Assembly: GCA_902778055.1 (NCBI GenBank) | Contig: CACYWL010000003.1 | Coordinates: 124,001-188,000, forward strand | DNA length: 64,000 bases | Reading direction: 5' to 3' | Source of the DNA: an uncultured Eubacteriales bacterium | GTDB lineage: Bacteria > Bacillota > Clostridia > Christensenellales > Aristaeellaceae | Shown here: positions 9,087 through 18,514 of the stretch, one piece after another | How positions within the stretch are numbered: position 1 is the stretch's first letter | How the letters are laid out: the number at the start of each line of letters is the position of its first letter | The notes under the pieces: model-generated | Told to the model about the DNA's origin: nothing | Databases searched by the model: none | Seen by the model: only the letters and a program-made list of their open reading frames with translations | Made by a program: the position numbers and the translations under genes

Positions 9087-9115
9087 TTGACATCCCTTTG
9101 TTTTCCGGATACAAT
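9087..9115 (+). promoter_or_regulatory. Strong sigma-A promoter for the anchored repeat protein
   Basis: TTGACA, 17-base spacer, TACAAT. It lies 109 bases upstream of the ATG at 9224, in the 330-base divergent gap 8894-9223. No other element is evident in that gap. Confidence 0.7.
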
Positions 9116-9223
9116 AGGCTTGTCTTCCTGTGTTTATATATTTTGGCTTTGATATGGGGGGACAGAACCATCTCCTGATGTTCAGGGAAGGGGGCAGGAA
9201 CCGATCAAGGGTTCCGAAAGCGC

Positions 9224-11140
9224 ATGAACAGAAAACATTGGATTTTCTCGCTTGCGGCAGCGCTGCTGCTGGTTTTGCTCTGCGGCGCCGCGGCGCTGGC
9301 GGCGGATGACCCGCTGAAGGTTTCCATGGCGCTGGAGACAAACCAGTTCTCCGCGCCGAAGGAAATTACGGTGTCCATTTCTGTCAGCAACGTGGGGGAG
9401 AGCGATATGCCGGGCCCTGTGACGCTGTACTATCCCAGCGGAAAGCAGGTGGAGGAGTTCGGTTCTCCCACGCTGAGCGTCGGAACGACGAAATCCTGGA
9501 GCGGCAAGTGGGGAGTCACCCAGGCGGAGCTGGACGCGGGACGGATTACCTTTAAAATCAGGTATTCCATTTATAACGACGCGGGCGAGCTGGTGAACAA
9601 ATCCAAGAATTTCTCCAAGAAGATCATTTACTCCGGCGGCGCCCCCGAGCTGGACATCCAGCGGGAGATCAAGCCCACAACGGCCCAGAACGGTCAGGAA
9701 GTCACCGTGACCTACGAGATTGAGAATACCGGGCCGGTGGAAGTGACCGGCGTGACCATCAAGGAGAACAGCGCGATTTCCGGCAAGAGCGGAACGATTG
9801 ATTCCATTCCGGCCGGCGAGAAGGCGACCTATACCTTCACCACAAAGATGGGCAAAAAGGACCTGACCTCCGCCGCGACGATTTCCTATAAGGCGGGCGG
9901 GAAAACCTACTCCAAGAAGGTCGAAGCGGCCACGGTCAAATACGGAGAGGTGAAGCTGAGCGCCACGCTGAGCGCGGACAAGAAGGGCGGCGCGCCCGGG
10001 GAGACGGTCAAGCTGACCGTGCGGCTGAAAAACTCCGGCACGGTGGACTTCAACAATGTCACCCTGAAGGACGAGAACCTTGGCGAGCTCTTTACTGGGG
10101 TCACGGTCAAGGCCAAGGAAACGGTGACGCTGGAAAAGGATATCACGATTACGGAGACCCAGGATATTCAGCTGACCGTGACCGCGGAGGACGATACCGG
10201 GGAGCCGGTCGAAACCGCCACCGGGCGGGTGAACATCATCGCGACGGATCCGACGCAGCAGATCGTGCTGGGCATTGAGGCGACCGCCGACCGGGATACC
10301 GTTTATGAAATCCCGGGCAACGTCCGCTTCACCATCACGGTCCGCAACGAAAGCGCGGTGGACGTGGCGAATATCCGCGTGCGGGCGGTCAATACCGTGA
10401 TCAATACCTTTGATTCCATCCCGGCCGGGGAAAGCAGGACCTTCACCCGGGAGATGGCCGTCAGCATGCCGGGAACCTTCCAGTTTACGGCCAGCTGTCA
10501 GGATCAGCTGGACCAGACGCTGACCTTCTCGAGCAACCTGCTGCCCATCGCGCTGGAGCAGCCCACGCCGGAACCCACCGAAGCTCCGATCGTGACGCCG
10601 CCGGCCCCGAGGTATCAGGAGGTGCCGGAGAATTACGAGGATCTGCCGGAGGAGAAGAAGCTGCCGGGATGGACGGAGCAGGTGCAGTCCGTGGCGGATA
10701 TCGCGAAATGGGTCACGGGCGGGATTACCGTAGTGCTGCTGATCCTGCTGGGGATCGGCTGTGTGCGCCGGATCATCGGCAGGAGCCGCTCCGGCAAGGC
10801 GATGGATCACCTGGACGGGGCCAATTACCGGGATTATGAAGCGCAGCCGAAGCGGAAGCAGCGGAGCGAAATCGTCTCCGGAAGCGACTCTCCGGTCAAA
10901 CCGCCGGAGGCGGCTTCTCAGGAGGAGGAGCAGGAGAACGGTGGTGAGCTGATGGCCGAAACGCTGCGCAAGCTGTACAGCGAACAGCCGGCGGCCGGAG
11001 AAACGGCGGAGCCCGCTGCGCCTGCGGCGGATCAGTCTGCCGGGGAGAAGACAGCGGATGCGGAGCCTTCGAAAACGCAGGAGAATGCGGCGGGAACGTC
11101 CGGAGAGGCGGAAGCCACCCGGCGCCGCAGGAACAAATAA
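9224..11140 (+). CDS. Exported, membrane-anchored protein with tandem CARDB/DUF11-like beta domains
   Basis: 638 residues. A signal peptide (cleavage near AALA-A27) is followed by about four extracellular domains of roughly 100 residues with recurring signatures: VSISVSNVG, VTYEIENTG, LTVRLKNSG, FTITVRNES, and twice DSIPAGE. This pattern is typical of CARDB/DUF11-type Ig-like repeats. A Pro/Thr-rich spacer (about 467-490) leads to one membrane helix (about 515-537), then a 95-residue cytoplasmic tail rich in Ala, Glu and Arg. The sizeable cytoplasmic tail is unusual for a pure wall spacer and could contact an intracellular partner. It has its own promoter and terminator, so it is monocistronic. 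Function unknown; adhesion or envelope structure is a guess. Confidence 0.75.
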   Translation: MNRKHWIFSLAAALLLVLLCGAAALAADDPLKVSMALETNQFSAPKEITVSISVSNVGESDMPGPVTLYYPSGKQVEEFGSPTLSVGTTKSWSGKWGVTQAELDAGRITFKIRYSIYNDAGELVNKSKNFSKKIIYSGGAPELDIQREIKPTTAQNGQEVTVTYEIENTGPVEVTGVTIKENSAISGKSGTIDSIPAGEKATYTFTTKMGKKDLTSAATISYKAGGKTYSKKVEAATVKYGEVKLSATLSADKKGGAPGETVKLTVRLKNSGTVDFNNVTLKDENLGELFTGVTVKAKETVTLEKDITITETQDIQLTVTAEDDTGEPVETATGRVNIIATDPTQQIVLGIEATADRDTVYEIPGNVRFTITVRNESAVDVANIRVRAVNTVINTFDSIPAGESRTFTREMAVSMPGTFQFTASCQDQLDQTLTFSSNLLPIALEQPTPEPTEAPIVTPPAPRYQEVPENYEDLPEEKKLPGWTEQVQSVADIAKWVTGGITVVLLILLGIGCVRRIIGRSRSGKAMDHLDGANYRDYEAQPKRKQRSEIVSGSDSPVKPPEAASQEEEQENGGELMAETLRKLYSEQPAAGETAEPAAPAADQSAGEKTADAEPSKTQENAAGTSGEAEATRRRRNK

Positions 11141-11186
11141 AGCCGGGCACGGACTGCAGAAGTGCGCGCGCCGGAACTGACAGCAG

Positions 11187-11240
11187 GGAGCTGTCTCGGA
11201 AGATCTGAGAAGATCCTGAGAGACAGCTCCTTTTCCTTTT
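11187..11240 (+). terminator. Intrinsic terminator of the anchored repeat protein gene
   Basis: Perfect 11 bp stem GGAGCTGTCTC / GAGACAGCTCC followed by TTTTCCTTTT. The rest of the 304-base gap 11141-11444 holds only this and the opposing terminator at 11350-11380. Confidence 0.85.
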
Positions 11241-11349
11241 ATGCGCAGCAGAGGCGGAGAGGGATTCAGGAGAACGGAAATGAAGAACCCGGGTTCTCCC
11301 GTCCGCTCCGGAGAAAAAAAGACCCGTGAGATTCCGGAAGCTTTGTGAC

Positions 11350-11380
11350 AAAAAAAGGCCGTCTTCGGCGAGACGGTCCT
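11350..11380 (-). terminator. Intrinsic terminator of the minus-strand Lgt-like gene
   Basis: Read on the minus strand, AGGACCGTCT and AGACGGCCT pair with one bulge and are followed by seven T residues, 64 bases after the stop codon at 11445. Confidence 0.8.
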
Positions 11381-11444
11381 TTCCTTATGCAACAAACGAA
11401 GCGGGCAAGAAGCCGGCGCGTGAGAAAAAGGCGGACGGAACCGG

Positions 11445-12401
11445 TCAGGCGGCCCGCTGCATTTTCCGGAATCCGGCGATCTCGGCGGCGGCGAGAACCA
11501 GCTGGCCCGCGAACATCAGGGCGTAGCAGGCTTCAATGTTCAGGAACCGGAGGAAACCGATCTTTCCCTCCATGGCAAACTCGCAGACGATGAACAGCCC
11601 GGCGCAGAGAAGGGAGACCAGGGCGGGAAGAAAGCGGCGGGGCTGACCCTTGGCCCGCACCCCGTAAAGAATCAGGATCAGAAACATGGCGACCATGCAG
11701 GCCAGCTGCTCCACCCGGATACAGAAGAACCACATGAAGGAGCCCAGCCGGAGGTTTTCAAGCAGGATCTGGGGCAGACAGAGATAGAAAACGCTGCGGA
11801 GAAAACGGCGGTCTTTCAGCCTCCAGCGGGAGAGGGCGGCGACGGCCAGCAGGGTGAGCCCTTCCAGGGCGAAGACGGCGAGATACCATTCGGTCCAGTC
11901 GTCGCCGTAGGAAAAGCCCTTTGCGAGCGGAAAGAAGCACAGGGGGCCGGGCTCCAGATAGGGGCCGACGCCGAGCTGGCCGAGAAAGGTTTCCCCGAAC
12001 CGGGCCAGAGCGCCGAAAAGCAGGCCGTAGGGGGCAAACCGGTTCAGCAGCGCCATGGGGCGGAGGCCGGAGAGCCGGGCGGCCAGCGAGACGCCCAGGC
12101 AGAGACCTGCGGCGCCGCCGAAGAAGCTCAGCTCCTCCGGATTCAGTCGGAAAAGGGTTTCCTGCCATCCGGCGGCGATCATAAAATCAATCTGGCAAAG
12201 ATAATAGAACAGCTTCGCGCCGAGCAGGGCGCACAGGGTTCCGGCCAGGAGACTCAGCAGGGCGGGGCGGAGCCGGGAGGCTGTCCGCCGCGGGGAAGAG
12301 CCGGCCGGAAGATCCCGGAGCCCCAGGATGCCGAAGAGGCCGAAGCTGAAAAGCAGGCTGAAGATCATCCAGCCCAGATAGGCGGTTTCCTGTATGTCCA
12401 T
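11445..12401 (-). CDS. Divergent Lgt-like (prolipoprotein diacylglyceryl transferase family) membrane protein
   Basis: 318 residues from the ATG at 12401, with GGGAGG eleven bases upstream; the longer open frame is not hydrophobic and is not used. About seven or eight membrane segments. The pattern FFGGAAGLCLG, then ALARFGETFLG, then ILLENLRLGSF with QLACM resembles the Lgt order (GG motif, RxGN region, ExxR near the end). The histidine usually found beside the GG motif is not seen, so transferase activity is doubtful. It is a paralogue of the protein at 24921-25907; both end with an EFAxExKIGFL segment that I do not associate with classic Lgt. Transcribed divergently from secA. Confidence 0.65.
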   Translation of the reverse strand: MDIQETAYLGWMIFSLLFSFGLFGILGLRDLPAGSSPRRTASRLRPALLSLLAGTLCALLGAKLFYYLCQIDFMIAAGWQETLFRLNPEELSFFGGAAGLCLGVSLAARLSGLRPMALLNRFAPYGLLFGALARFGETFLGQLGVGPYLEPGPLCFFPLAKGFSYGDDWTEWYLAVFALEGLTLLAVAALSRWRLKDRRFLRSVFYLCLPQILLENLRLGSFMWFFCIRVEQLACMVAMFLILILYGVRAKGQPRRFLPALVSLLCAGLFIVCEFAMEGKIGFLRFLNIEACYALMFAGQLVLAAAEIAGFRKMQRAA

Positions 12402-12638
12402 GAACAAGCGAACCTCCCGGGGGCGCGCCTGACGGGGCTTCCGCCCGGGAGGCGGCGCGTATTCTGCAGCACAATTATATGCGAAGAGAAAGGCTGATTC
12501 AAGAGCCGGAGCACGGCGGAAAGGCCGGCGCGGTCCGGCGGAGTACGTGCTGGGGAGGGCCGGAAAACGGAGAAACGGGGCCGCGGGCAAAAAAAGAGAA
12601 AACAGCCCCGCACTCCTTCGCTGAAGCGCAGGCGAGGG

Positions 12639-12668
12639 TTGCGCCGGCCGGTATGCAGGTGATATAAT
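12639..12668 (+). promoter_or_regulatory. Candidate promoter for secA
   Basis: TTGCGC, 18-base spacer, perfect TATAAT. The roughly 60-base leader to the ATG at 12731 contains a GCACTGC/GCAGTGC inverted repeat (about 12675-12711). It lies in the 329-base divergent gap 12402-12730, which holds nothing else recognisable. Confidence 0.6.
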
Positions 12669-12730
12669 AACCTGCACTGCTGTGCCCCTTTCGGGACAAG
12701 TTTGCGCAGTGCGGACAAAGGATCAGAGGG

Positions 12731-15436
12731 ATGTTTGAGTTTTTGAAAAAAATGCTGGGTACCAGCAATGAAGCTCAGCTGAAAAAGCTGCAGAAAACCG
12801 TGGACGCGGTGAACGCCCTGGGGGATGCGTACCGGAAGCTGACGGACGCCGAGCTGCGGGCCAAAACAGAGGAATTCAGGGAAAGACTCCGGAAGGGAGA
12901 AACCGAGGATCAGCTCCTGCCCGAAGCCTTTGCGACGGTGCGGGAAGCCGCGGACCGGGTGCTTGGGATGCGCCCGTACGATGTGCAGGTGTTGGGCGGC
13001 ATCGTGCTGCACCAGGGGCGCATCGCTGAAATGAAGACCGGCGAGGGCAAGACGCTGGTTTCGACCATGCCGGCCTATCTGAACGCGCTGCGGGGCGAGG
13101 GCGTACACATCGTGACGGTCAACGATTACCTGGCGCGGCGCGACAGCGAGTGGATGGGCAAGGTGCACCGCTTTCTTGGGCTCAGCGTCGGGCTGATCGT
13201 GCATGACCTGGACAGCGACGAGCGCCGGGCGGCCTATGCCTGCGACATCACCTACGGAACCAACAACGAGCTGGGCTTCGACTATCTGCGGGACAACATG
13301 GTGGTCCGGCAGAGCAACCTCGTTCAGCGGGGACATCATTTTGCCATCGTGGACGAGGTGGACTCGATCCTGATCGATGAGGCGAGGACGCCGCTGATCA
13401 TTTCCGGCCCCGGAGAGAAGAGCACGGAGATGTACGACCGTGTCGACGCGGTGGTCCGGAACCTGAAGCCGGAGCTTCATTATGAGGTGGAGGAAAAGAA
13501 AAAGGCCGTCACCCTGACGGACGAGGGCGCCCAGAAGGTGGAACAGGCCTTCGGGATCGAGAACCTGAACGATCCGGAGAACAGCGATCTGAACCACTAT
13601 GTCAACTGCGCCCTGCGGGCCAATGTGCTGATGAAGCGGGACGTGGACTATGTCGTGCAGAACGGCCAGGTCATCATTGTGGACGAGTTTACCGGACGGC
13701 TGATGATCGGACGCCGGTACTCGGAGGGCCTGCACCAGGCCATCGAGGCCAAGGAGCACGTGAAGGTGGAGCGGGAGAGCAAAACGCTGGCGACCATCAC
13801 CTTCCAGAATTACTTCCGCATGTATCAGAAGCTGTCCGGCATGACCGGTACGGCCAAGACGGAGGAAGCGGAGTTCCAGGGGATCTATGCGCTGGACGTC
13901 GTGGAAATCCCCACCAACCGGAAAAACATCCGGAAGGACCTGGAGGACGTCGTCTACAAGAACAAGGCCGCGAAATACGACGCGGTGATCAGCTCCATCC
14001 TGGAGCATCATGCCACGGGCCAGCCGCTGCTGGTCGGCACGGTCAGCGTCGAGATTTCCGAGCTGCTCAGCGGCATGCTGAAGAAAAAGGGCATTCTTCA
14101 TGAGGTTCTGAATGCGAAAAACCATGCCCGGGAGGCCGAGATCGTGGCCCAGGCGGGCCGGCTGAACGCCGTCACCATCGCGACGAACATGGCGGGCCGC
14201 GGCACGGATATCCTGCTGGGCGGCAACCCGGAATTCATGGCGCGGCAGGCCATGCGCCGGGAGGGCACGGAAGAGGAAATCATCGAGGCGGCCACCGGAC
14301 ATAACGAGGATGTGCCGGAGGAGGTGCTGGAGGCCCGGAAACGCTACGAAGAGCTGTACCGCCAGTTCAAGGAGGAGACCGACCGGGAGCACGCGCAGGT
14401 GGTGGAGGCCGGCGGCCTCCACATCATCGGCACGGAACGGCACGAAAGCCGCCGGATCGACAATCAGCTGCGGGGCCGCGCCGGACGCCAGGGCGACCCG
14501 GGTTCCACCCAGTTCTTCATTTCCCTGGAGGATGATCTGATGCGCCTGTTCGGATCCGAGCGGATCGGCGGGATGGTCGACCGCCTGGGGCTGAAGGACG
14601 ATGAACCGCTGACCGCGGGCATGCTGACCAAGCAGATCGAAAGCGCGCAGAAACGGATTGAGGGCCGGAACTTCGAAACGCGCAAGCATGTGCTGGAATA
14701 TGACAATGTCATGAACCGGCAACGCGAGGTGATCTACGGGCAGCGCCGCCGGGTGCTGATGGGCGAGGACGTCCATGAAAGCATCCTGAAGATGGCGGAT
14801 CACGTGATTGACTTTGCGGCGGGCCGCTGGCTGAACGGAGAGGATCCGGCAGAATGGGACTGGACCCAGGCGGCCAACTATCTTGAAAACCTGTCCAACC
14901 ACCACGGAGTGCTGGAAGGACTGAGGCCCCGGGCGGAGGAGCTGGGCCAGGACGGCGTGAAGGAAGCGCTGAAGGAGGACAGCCGGGCCTTCTATGCGGA
15001 GCGGGAGCAGCTGATGGACGAAGTGCATGTGGATATGCGCGAGCTGGAGCGGGTTATGCTGCTGCGCAGCGTCGATATCCGCTGGATGGATCATATCGAC
15101 GCGATGGATCAGCTGCGGGACGGTATCGGCTTCCGCGCCTACAGCGGAAAGAACCCGGTGACCGAATACCAGATTGAAGCCGGGCACATGTTCGAGGAGC
15201 TGAATCACCTGATCCGGGAGGATACGGTCCGGAGAGTATACCAGACGAAGGTACAGGTGACGCCGGAACGGGTGCAGACCGCGAAGCCCACGGATGCCCG
15301 GCTGGCCGGGGACGGGCCCCGGCAGCCCCGGAAGGCGCCCGCCTCCAAAAAGGTGGGAAGGAATGATCCCTGCCCCTGCGGCAGCGGAAAGAAATACAAG
15401 AACTGCCATGGGAAGGCCGCCGAGAACGAAGCATAA
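12731..15436 (+). CDS. secA: SecA, preprotein translocase ATPase
   Basis: 901 residues, normal for the family. SecA drives secretory preproteins through SecYEG using ATP. Visible features: Walker A GEGKT at 104-108, FDYLRDNM, the [23 protein letters not shown]-type block, TGRLM, the MAGRGTDI motif and the helicase GRAGRQGD motif. The C-terminal zinc-binding tail [14 protein letters not shown], which contacts SecB-like or ribosomal partners, is present after a Pro/Lys-rich linker. The start follows AAGGATCAGAGGG. It is the first gene of a co-directional run to uvrA, with a 164-base gap before prfB in which nothing is evident. Confidence 0.98.
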   Translation: MFEFLKKMLGTSNEAQLKKLQKTVDAVNALGDAYRKLTDAELRAKTEEFRERLRKGETEDQLLPEAFATVREAADRVLGMRPYDVQVLGGIVLHQGRIAEMKTGEGKTLVSTMPAYLNALRGEGVHIVTVNDYLARRDSEWMGKVHRFLGLSVGLIVHDLDSDERRAAYACDITYGTNNELGFDYLRDNMVVRQSNLVQRGHHFAIVDEVDSILIDEARTPLIISGPGEKSTEMYDRVDAVVRNLKPELHYEVEEKKKAVTLTDEGAQKVEQAFGIENLNDPENSDLNHYVNCALRANVLMKRDVDYVVQNGQVIIVDEFTGRLMIGRRYSEGLHQAIEAKEHVKVERESKTLATITFQNYFRMYQKLSGMTGTAKTEEAEFQGIYALDVVEIPTNRKNIRKDLEDVVYKNKAAKYDAVISSILEHHATGQPLLVGTVSVEISELLSGMLKKKGILHEVLNAKNHAREAEIVAQAGRLNAVTIATNMAGRGTDILLGGNPEFMARQAMRREGTEEEIIEAATGHNEDVPEEVLEARKRYEELYRQFKEETDREHAQVVEAGGLHIIGTERHESRRIDNQLRGRAGRQGDPGSTQFFISLEDDLMRLFGSERIGGMVDRLGLKDDEPLTAGMLTKQIESAQKRIEGRNFETRKHVLEYDNVMNRQREVIYGQRRRVLMGEDVHESILKMADHVIDFAAGRWLNGEDPAEWDWTQAANYLENLSNHHGVLEGLRPRAEELGQDGVKEALKEDSRAFYAEREQLMDEVHVDMRELERVMLLRSVDIRWMDHIDAMDQLRDGIGFRAYSGKNPVTEYQIEAGHMFEELNHLIREDTVRRVYQTKVQVTPERVQTAKPTDARLAGDGPRQPRKAPASKKVGRNDPCPCGSGKKYKNCHGKAAENEA

Positions 15437-15600
15437 CGGGTGTGCATTCGAGAAAATGATCCGATGGTGAACAGGACGGTGCTCCGGTCCGGCGCTGCCG
15501 GAGGGACGCGCCGCGGCGGAGAAGTTCCGGGGACGGAGAGGCGTGCATCGCCGGAGACCGGACAGCCGGGACGGAACGGAAAGAAAAGGAGAAGAAGATC

Positions 15601-16707
15601 ATGTTGGAACTCGAACAGTATACCCAGGATCTGGCGGGCATCCGGAAGAGCGTTCTGGCTGCCGGGGAAGCGCTCCACATTGACCACATGAAGGAGCAGA
15701 TCGACGAGCTGACGGAGGAGATGAACCAGCCGGAATTCTGGAACGACACCGCGCGGAGCACCAGCGTCAACCAGAAGCTGGGGCATCTGAAGAACCGGCT
15801 GGCCCATTACGAGGGGCTGCTGGCCTCTGCGGATGATGTCGAAACCATGATGGAGCTGGCCAGGGAGGAAAACGACGAGGAGATGGTCCGGGAGGCCGGG
15901 GAGGCCCTGCGGGAGCTGAAGGAGAAGGCGGACGCGCTGGAGCTGGAAACCCTGATGCGCGGCGACTACGACGACAGCGACGCGGTGCTGTCGCTGCATG
16001 CCGGCGCGGGCGGCACCGAGGCGCAGGACTGGACCCAGATGCTGTACCGGATGTATACCCGTTACTGCGAAAAAATGGGATTCCAGGTCAAGCTGCTGGA
16101 TCTGCTGGACGGGGACGAGGCGGGCATCAAGAGCGTGACCTTCGAGGTCAGCGGCGACCATGCCTACGGATATCTGCGGGGAGAGAAGGGCGTGCACCGG
16201 CTGGTGCGCATCAGCCCCTTCGATTCCAACGCGCGGCGGCATACCAGCTTTGCCAGCCTGGATGTGGCGCCGATGCTGGCGGACGATGACGGCGAGATCG
16301 AAATCGACATGAAGTACGTCCGGGTGGATACCTACCACTCCAGCGGCGCGGGCGGGCAGAACGTCAACAAGACCTCCTCCGCCGTGCGGATGACCTATGT
16401 GAAGGATGACGTGACCATTGTGGTCTCCTGCCAGACGGAACGGGATCAGGTTCAGAACCGCGCCACCTGTATCAAGATGCTGAAGGCCAGGCTGCTGGAG
16501 CTGCGGGAGCGGGAAAAGGAGCAGCAGATGGCGGATATCAAGGGGGAAATGAAGAAGATCGAATGGGGTAGCCAGATCCGCTCCTACGTCTTCCAGCCCT
16601 ACACGATGGTCAAGGATCATCGGACCAATTATGAGGAAGGAAAGATTGACGACGTCATGGACGGGAAGCTGGAGGGCTTCGTCACGGCGTACCTGAAGAT
16701 GCAGTGA
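15601..16707 (+). CDS. prfB: Peptide chain release factor 2 (RF2)
   Basis: 368 residues. RF2 releases nascent peptides at UGA and UAA. The stop-recognition SPF motif is at 205-207 and the catalytic GGQ at 251-253 in SSGAGGQNVNK. The gene reads in one frame from ATG: the internal UGA and slippery CUU site used for the +1 autoregulatory frameshift in many bacteria is absent near codon 25, where the sequence reads EALHIDHMKEQI. AAAAGGAGAAGAAG precedes the ATG. Lies downstream of secA, as in several Firmicutes. Confidence 0.97.
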   Translation: MLELEQYTQDLAGIRKSVLAAGEALHIDHMKEQIDELTEEMNQPEFWNDTARSTSVNQKLGHLKNRLAHYEGLLASADDVETMMELAREENDEEMVREAGEALRELKEKADALELETLMRGDYDDSDAVLSLHAGAGGTEAQDWTQMLYRMYTRYCEKMGFQVKLLDLLDGDEAGIKSVTFEVSGDHAYGYLRGEKGVHRLVRISPFDSNARRHTSFASLDVAPMLADDDGEIEIDMKYVRVDTYHSSGAGGQNVNKTSSAVRMTYVKDDVTIVVSCQTERDQVQNRATCIKMLKARLLELREREKEQQMADIKGEMKKIEWGSQIRSYVFQPYTMVKDHRTNYEEGKIDDVMDGKLEGFVTAYLKMQ

Positions 16708-16787
16708 GAACGGACGGGAGCAGAGCCGGGCGCGTGCCGGAGACGCCGGAACGCGGCACAGCCGGCCGGCGGAGCGGAGAAAGGCTG

Positions 16788-17447
16788 ATGGGAGCGGTTT
16801 TCGCGGCCGCCTATACCCTTTTCCTGATTACCGTGATCATTTATGGCTTCGCCGGGAGCGGACCGCTTTTCCTGCGGGAGATGGAAAGGTTTGCTCCGGC
16901 GGAGCGGACCGGACTGCCGGAAGCGGAGTACCCCGGGATGGCGGAGCATATCGCGGCTTATCTGACGGGAAGGAAGGAAAGCTTTCAGTACGTTTTTTCC
17001 GGCCCGGCGGGGGAAAGCCTGGCCTGCTTCCATGACTATGAGGCGGCCCATATGGAGGACTGCCGGAATCTGATCAGGCTGGACGGCGCGGTGTGCCTCG
17101 GCAGCCTGGGCGCCGCGGCCGCTGCGGCGGTTTTGCTTTTCCGGCGGCGAAAAAGGGGCCTGGCGGAGGCCCGCCGCGGAGCCCGGGACGCGCTGCTGGC
17201 GATCGGCCTGATCGCGGCCGGGATGCTGATCTGGGCGGCGGCGGACTTTGAGGGGCTGTTCGTGACCTTCCACCGGATCGCCTTTTCCAACGAGCTGTGG
17301 CTGCTGGATCCCAGGACGGATCTGCTGATCCGGCTGATGCCGGAGGGAATGTTCATGGATCTGGGCCTCCGGGGACTGACCGCCTTTGCCGCCGGCATGA
17401 CGCCGCTGGCCGGCATGATGATGATACGCAGAAGGAGAAATCAATGA
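16788..17447 (+). CDS. DUF1461/TIGR01906 membrane protein, family of the lipoprotein intramolecular transacylase Lit
   Basis: 219 residues from the ATG at 16788 (GGAGAAAGG just upstream; the frame can be extended to overlap prfB but that part is not conserved-looking). Membrane segments near the N-terminus, the middle and the C-terminus enclose an outer domain with FHDYEAAHMEDCRNL (H82, H88) and FHRIAFSNELWLLDPRTDL, then MPEGMFMD. These histidine motifs are typical of DUF1461. To my knowledge Lit, which moves a fatty acid from the diacylglyceryl group of lipoproteins to the N-terminal cysteine, belongs to this family; whether this copy has the activity is not shown. Overlaps tsaD by ATGA. Confidence 0.75.
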   Translation: MGAVFAAAYTLFLITVIIYGFAGSGPLFLREMERFAPAERTGLPEAEYPGMAEHIAAYLTGRKESFQYVFSGPAGESLACFHDYEAAHMEDCRNLIRLDGAVCLGSLGAAAAAAVLLFRRRKRGLAEARRGARDALLAIGLIAAGMLIWAAADFEGLFVTFHRIAFSNELWLLDPRTDLLIRLMPEGMFMDLGLRGLTAFAAGMTPLAGMMMIRRRRNQ

Positions 17448-18514
17448 CCTATCTGGAGGCCTCGCGCAGGCAGGCGGAGAAGCTGCGGGGGCAGGAGCAT
17501 CTCCGCATTCTGGCCCTGGAAACCAGCTGCGACGAAACCGCTGCGGCCGTCATCGAGGACGGGCGCAGGATTCTGAGCAATATTGTGTTCAGCCAGATCG
17601 ACCTGCACGAGCTGTACGGCGGAGTCGTGCCGGAAATTGCCAGCCGGGCCCATATGGAGGCCTGCGACCGGGTGGTGGACGAGGCGCTGGAAAAGGCGGG
17701 AATGACGCTGGCGGAAATGGACGCCCTGGCGGTGACCTGCGGCCCGGGGCTGGTGGGAGCGCTGCTGACGGGAGTCAACTGCATGAAGGGACTTGCCTTC
17801 GCGGCGGGGAAGCCGCTGGTGGCCGTCAATCACATCGAGGGGCATGTAAGCGCCAATTTCCTGACCCATCCGGAGCTGGAGCCGCCCTTCCTGTGCCTGG
17901 TGGTCAGCGGAGGGCACAGCCATCTGGTGGAGGCGGCGGATTACGGGGAATACCGCCTGATCGGACAGACGGTGGACGACGCGGCGGGGGAAGCCTTCGA
18001 CAAGGCGGCCAGAGTGCTCGGACTGCCCTATCCCGGCGGGCCGCGGATCGACCAGCTGGCGGAGGAGGGCAACCCGCATTACCTCCAGCTTCCGCACCCG
18101 AAGCTGGAGGGGCGTTACGACGTTTCCTTCAGCGGAGTGAAGACCGCCTTTCTGAATGCCGTCCACGGCATGGAGCAGCGGGGCGAAACGCTGCCCAGGG
18201 CGGATCTGGCGGCCAGCTTCCGTTTTGCCGTGTGCGATCAGCTGACGGAGAAGACGGAGAGGCTGCTCAGGGACCGGATCGCGGACGGGCAGAGACCGGT
18301 GCTGGCCCTGGCGGGCGGAGTCAGCGCCAACCGGGAGCTGCGGCGGCGGATGACGGAAATGTGCGGCCGGCTCGGAGTAAAACTTTACATGCCCCGAATC
18401 GATCTGTGCACCGATAACGGCGCCATGATCGGCGCGGCGGCCTGCTATCAACTGAGGAAAGGAAAGGTTGCGGGGCTGGAGCTGAACGCGCTCCCCGCGC
18501 TGCGGTTTGTATGA
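17444..18514 (+). CDS. tsaD: TsaD, tRNA threonylcarbamoyladenosine transferase subunit
   Basis: 356 residues from the ATG at 17444, preceded by GAAGGAG and overlapping the previous stop as ATGA. TsaD, with TsaB and TsaE, transfers threonylcarbamoyl from TC-AMP to A37 of ANN-decoding tRNAs. Visible family features: ALETSCDETAAAVI, GGVVPEIASRAH, the metal-binding HIEGH (H130, H134), VSGGHSHL, DDAAGEAFDKAAR and the C-terminal DNGAMIG. TsaB, TsaE and RimI are not in the window. Translationally coupled to genes on both sides. Confidence 0.97.
   Translation: MTYLEASRRQAEKLRGQEHLRILALETSCDETAAAVIEDGRRILSNIVFSQIDLHELYGGVVPEIASRAHMEACDRVVDEALEKAGMTLAEMDALAVTCGPGLVGALLTGVNCMKGLAFAAGKPLVAVNHIEGHVSANFLTHPELEPPFLCLVVSGGHSHLVEAADYGEYRLIGQTVDDAAGEAFDKAARVLGLPYPGGPRIDQLAEEGNPHYLQLPHPKLEGRYDVSFSGVKTAFLNAVHGMEQRGETLPRADLAASFRFAVCDQLTEKTERLLRDRIADGQRPVLALAGGVSANRELRRRMTEMCGRLGVKLYMPRIDLCTDNGAMIGAAACYQLRKGKVAGLELNALPALRFV

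Noticed and set aside
9182..11395. Long minus-strand open frame (737 codons) antisense to the anchored repeat protein
   Set aside because: Arginine-, leucine- and glycine-rich translation without domains; a typical shadow of a GC-rich plus-strand gene.
12365..15409. 1014-codon minus-strand open frame opposite secA
   Set aside because: secA is unmistakable on the plus strand; the antisense translation is low-complexity His/Leu/Arg-rich.
17297..17443. Upstream extension of tsaD by 49 codons
   Set aside because: Out-of-frame shadow of the DUF1461 gene; the ATGA-coupled ATG at 17444 has a clear GAAGGAG site.
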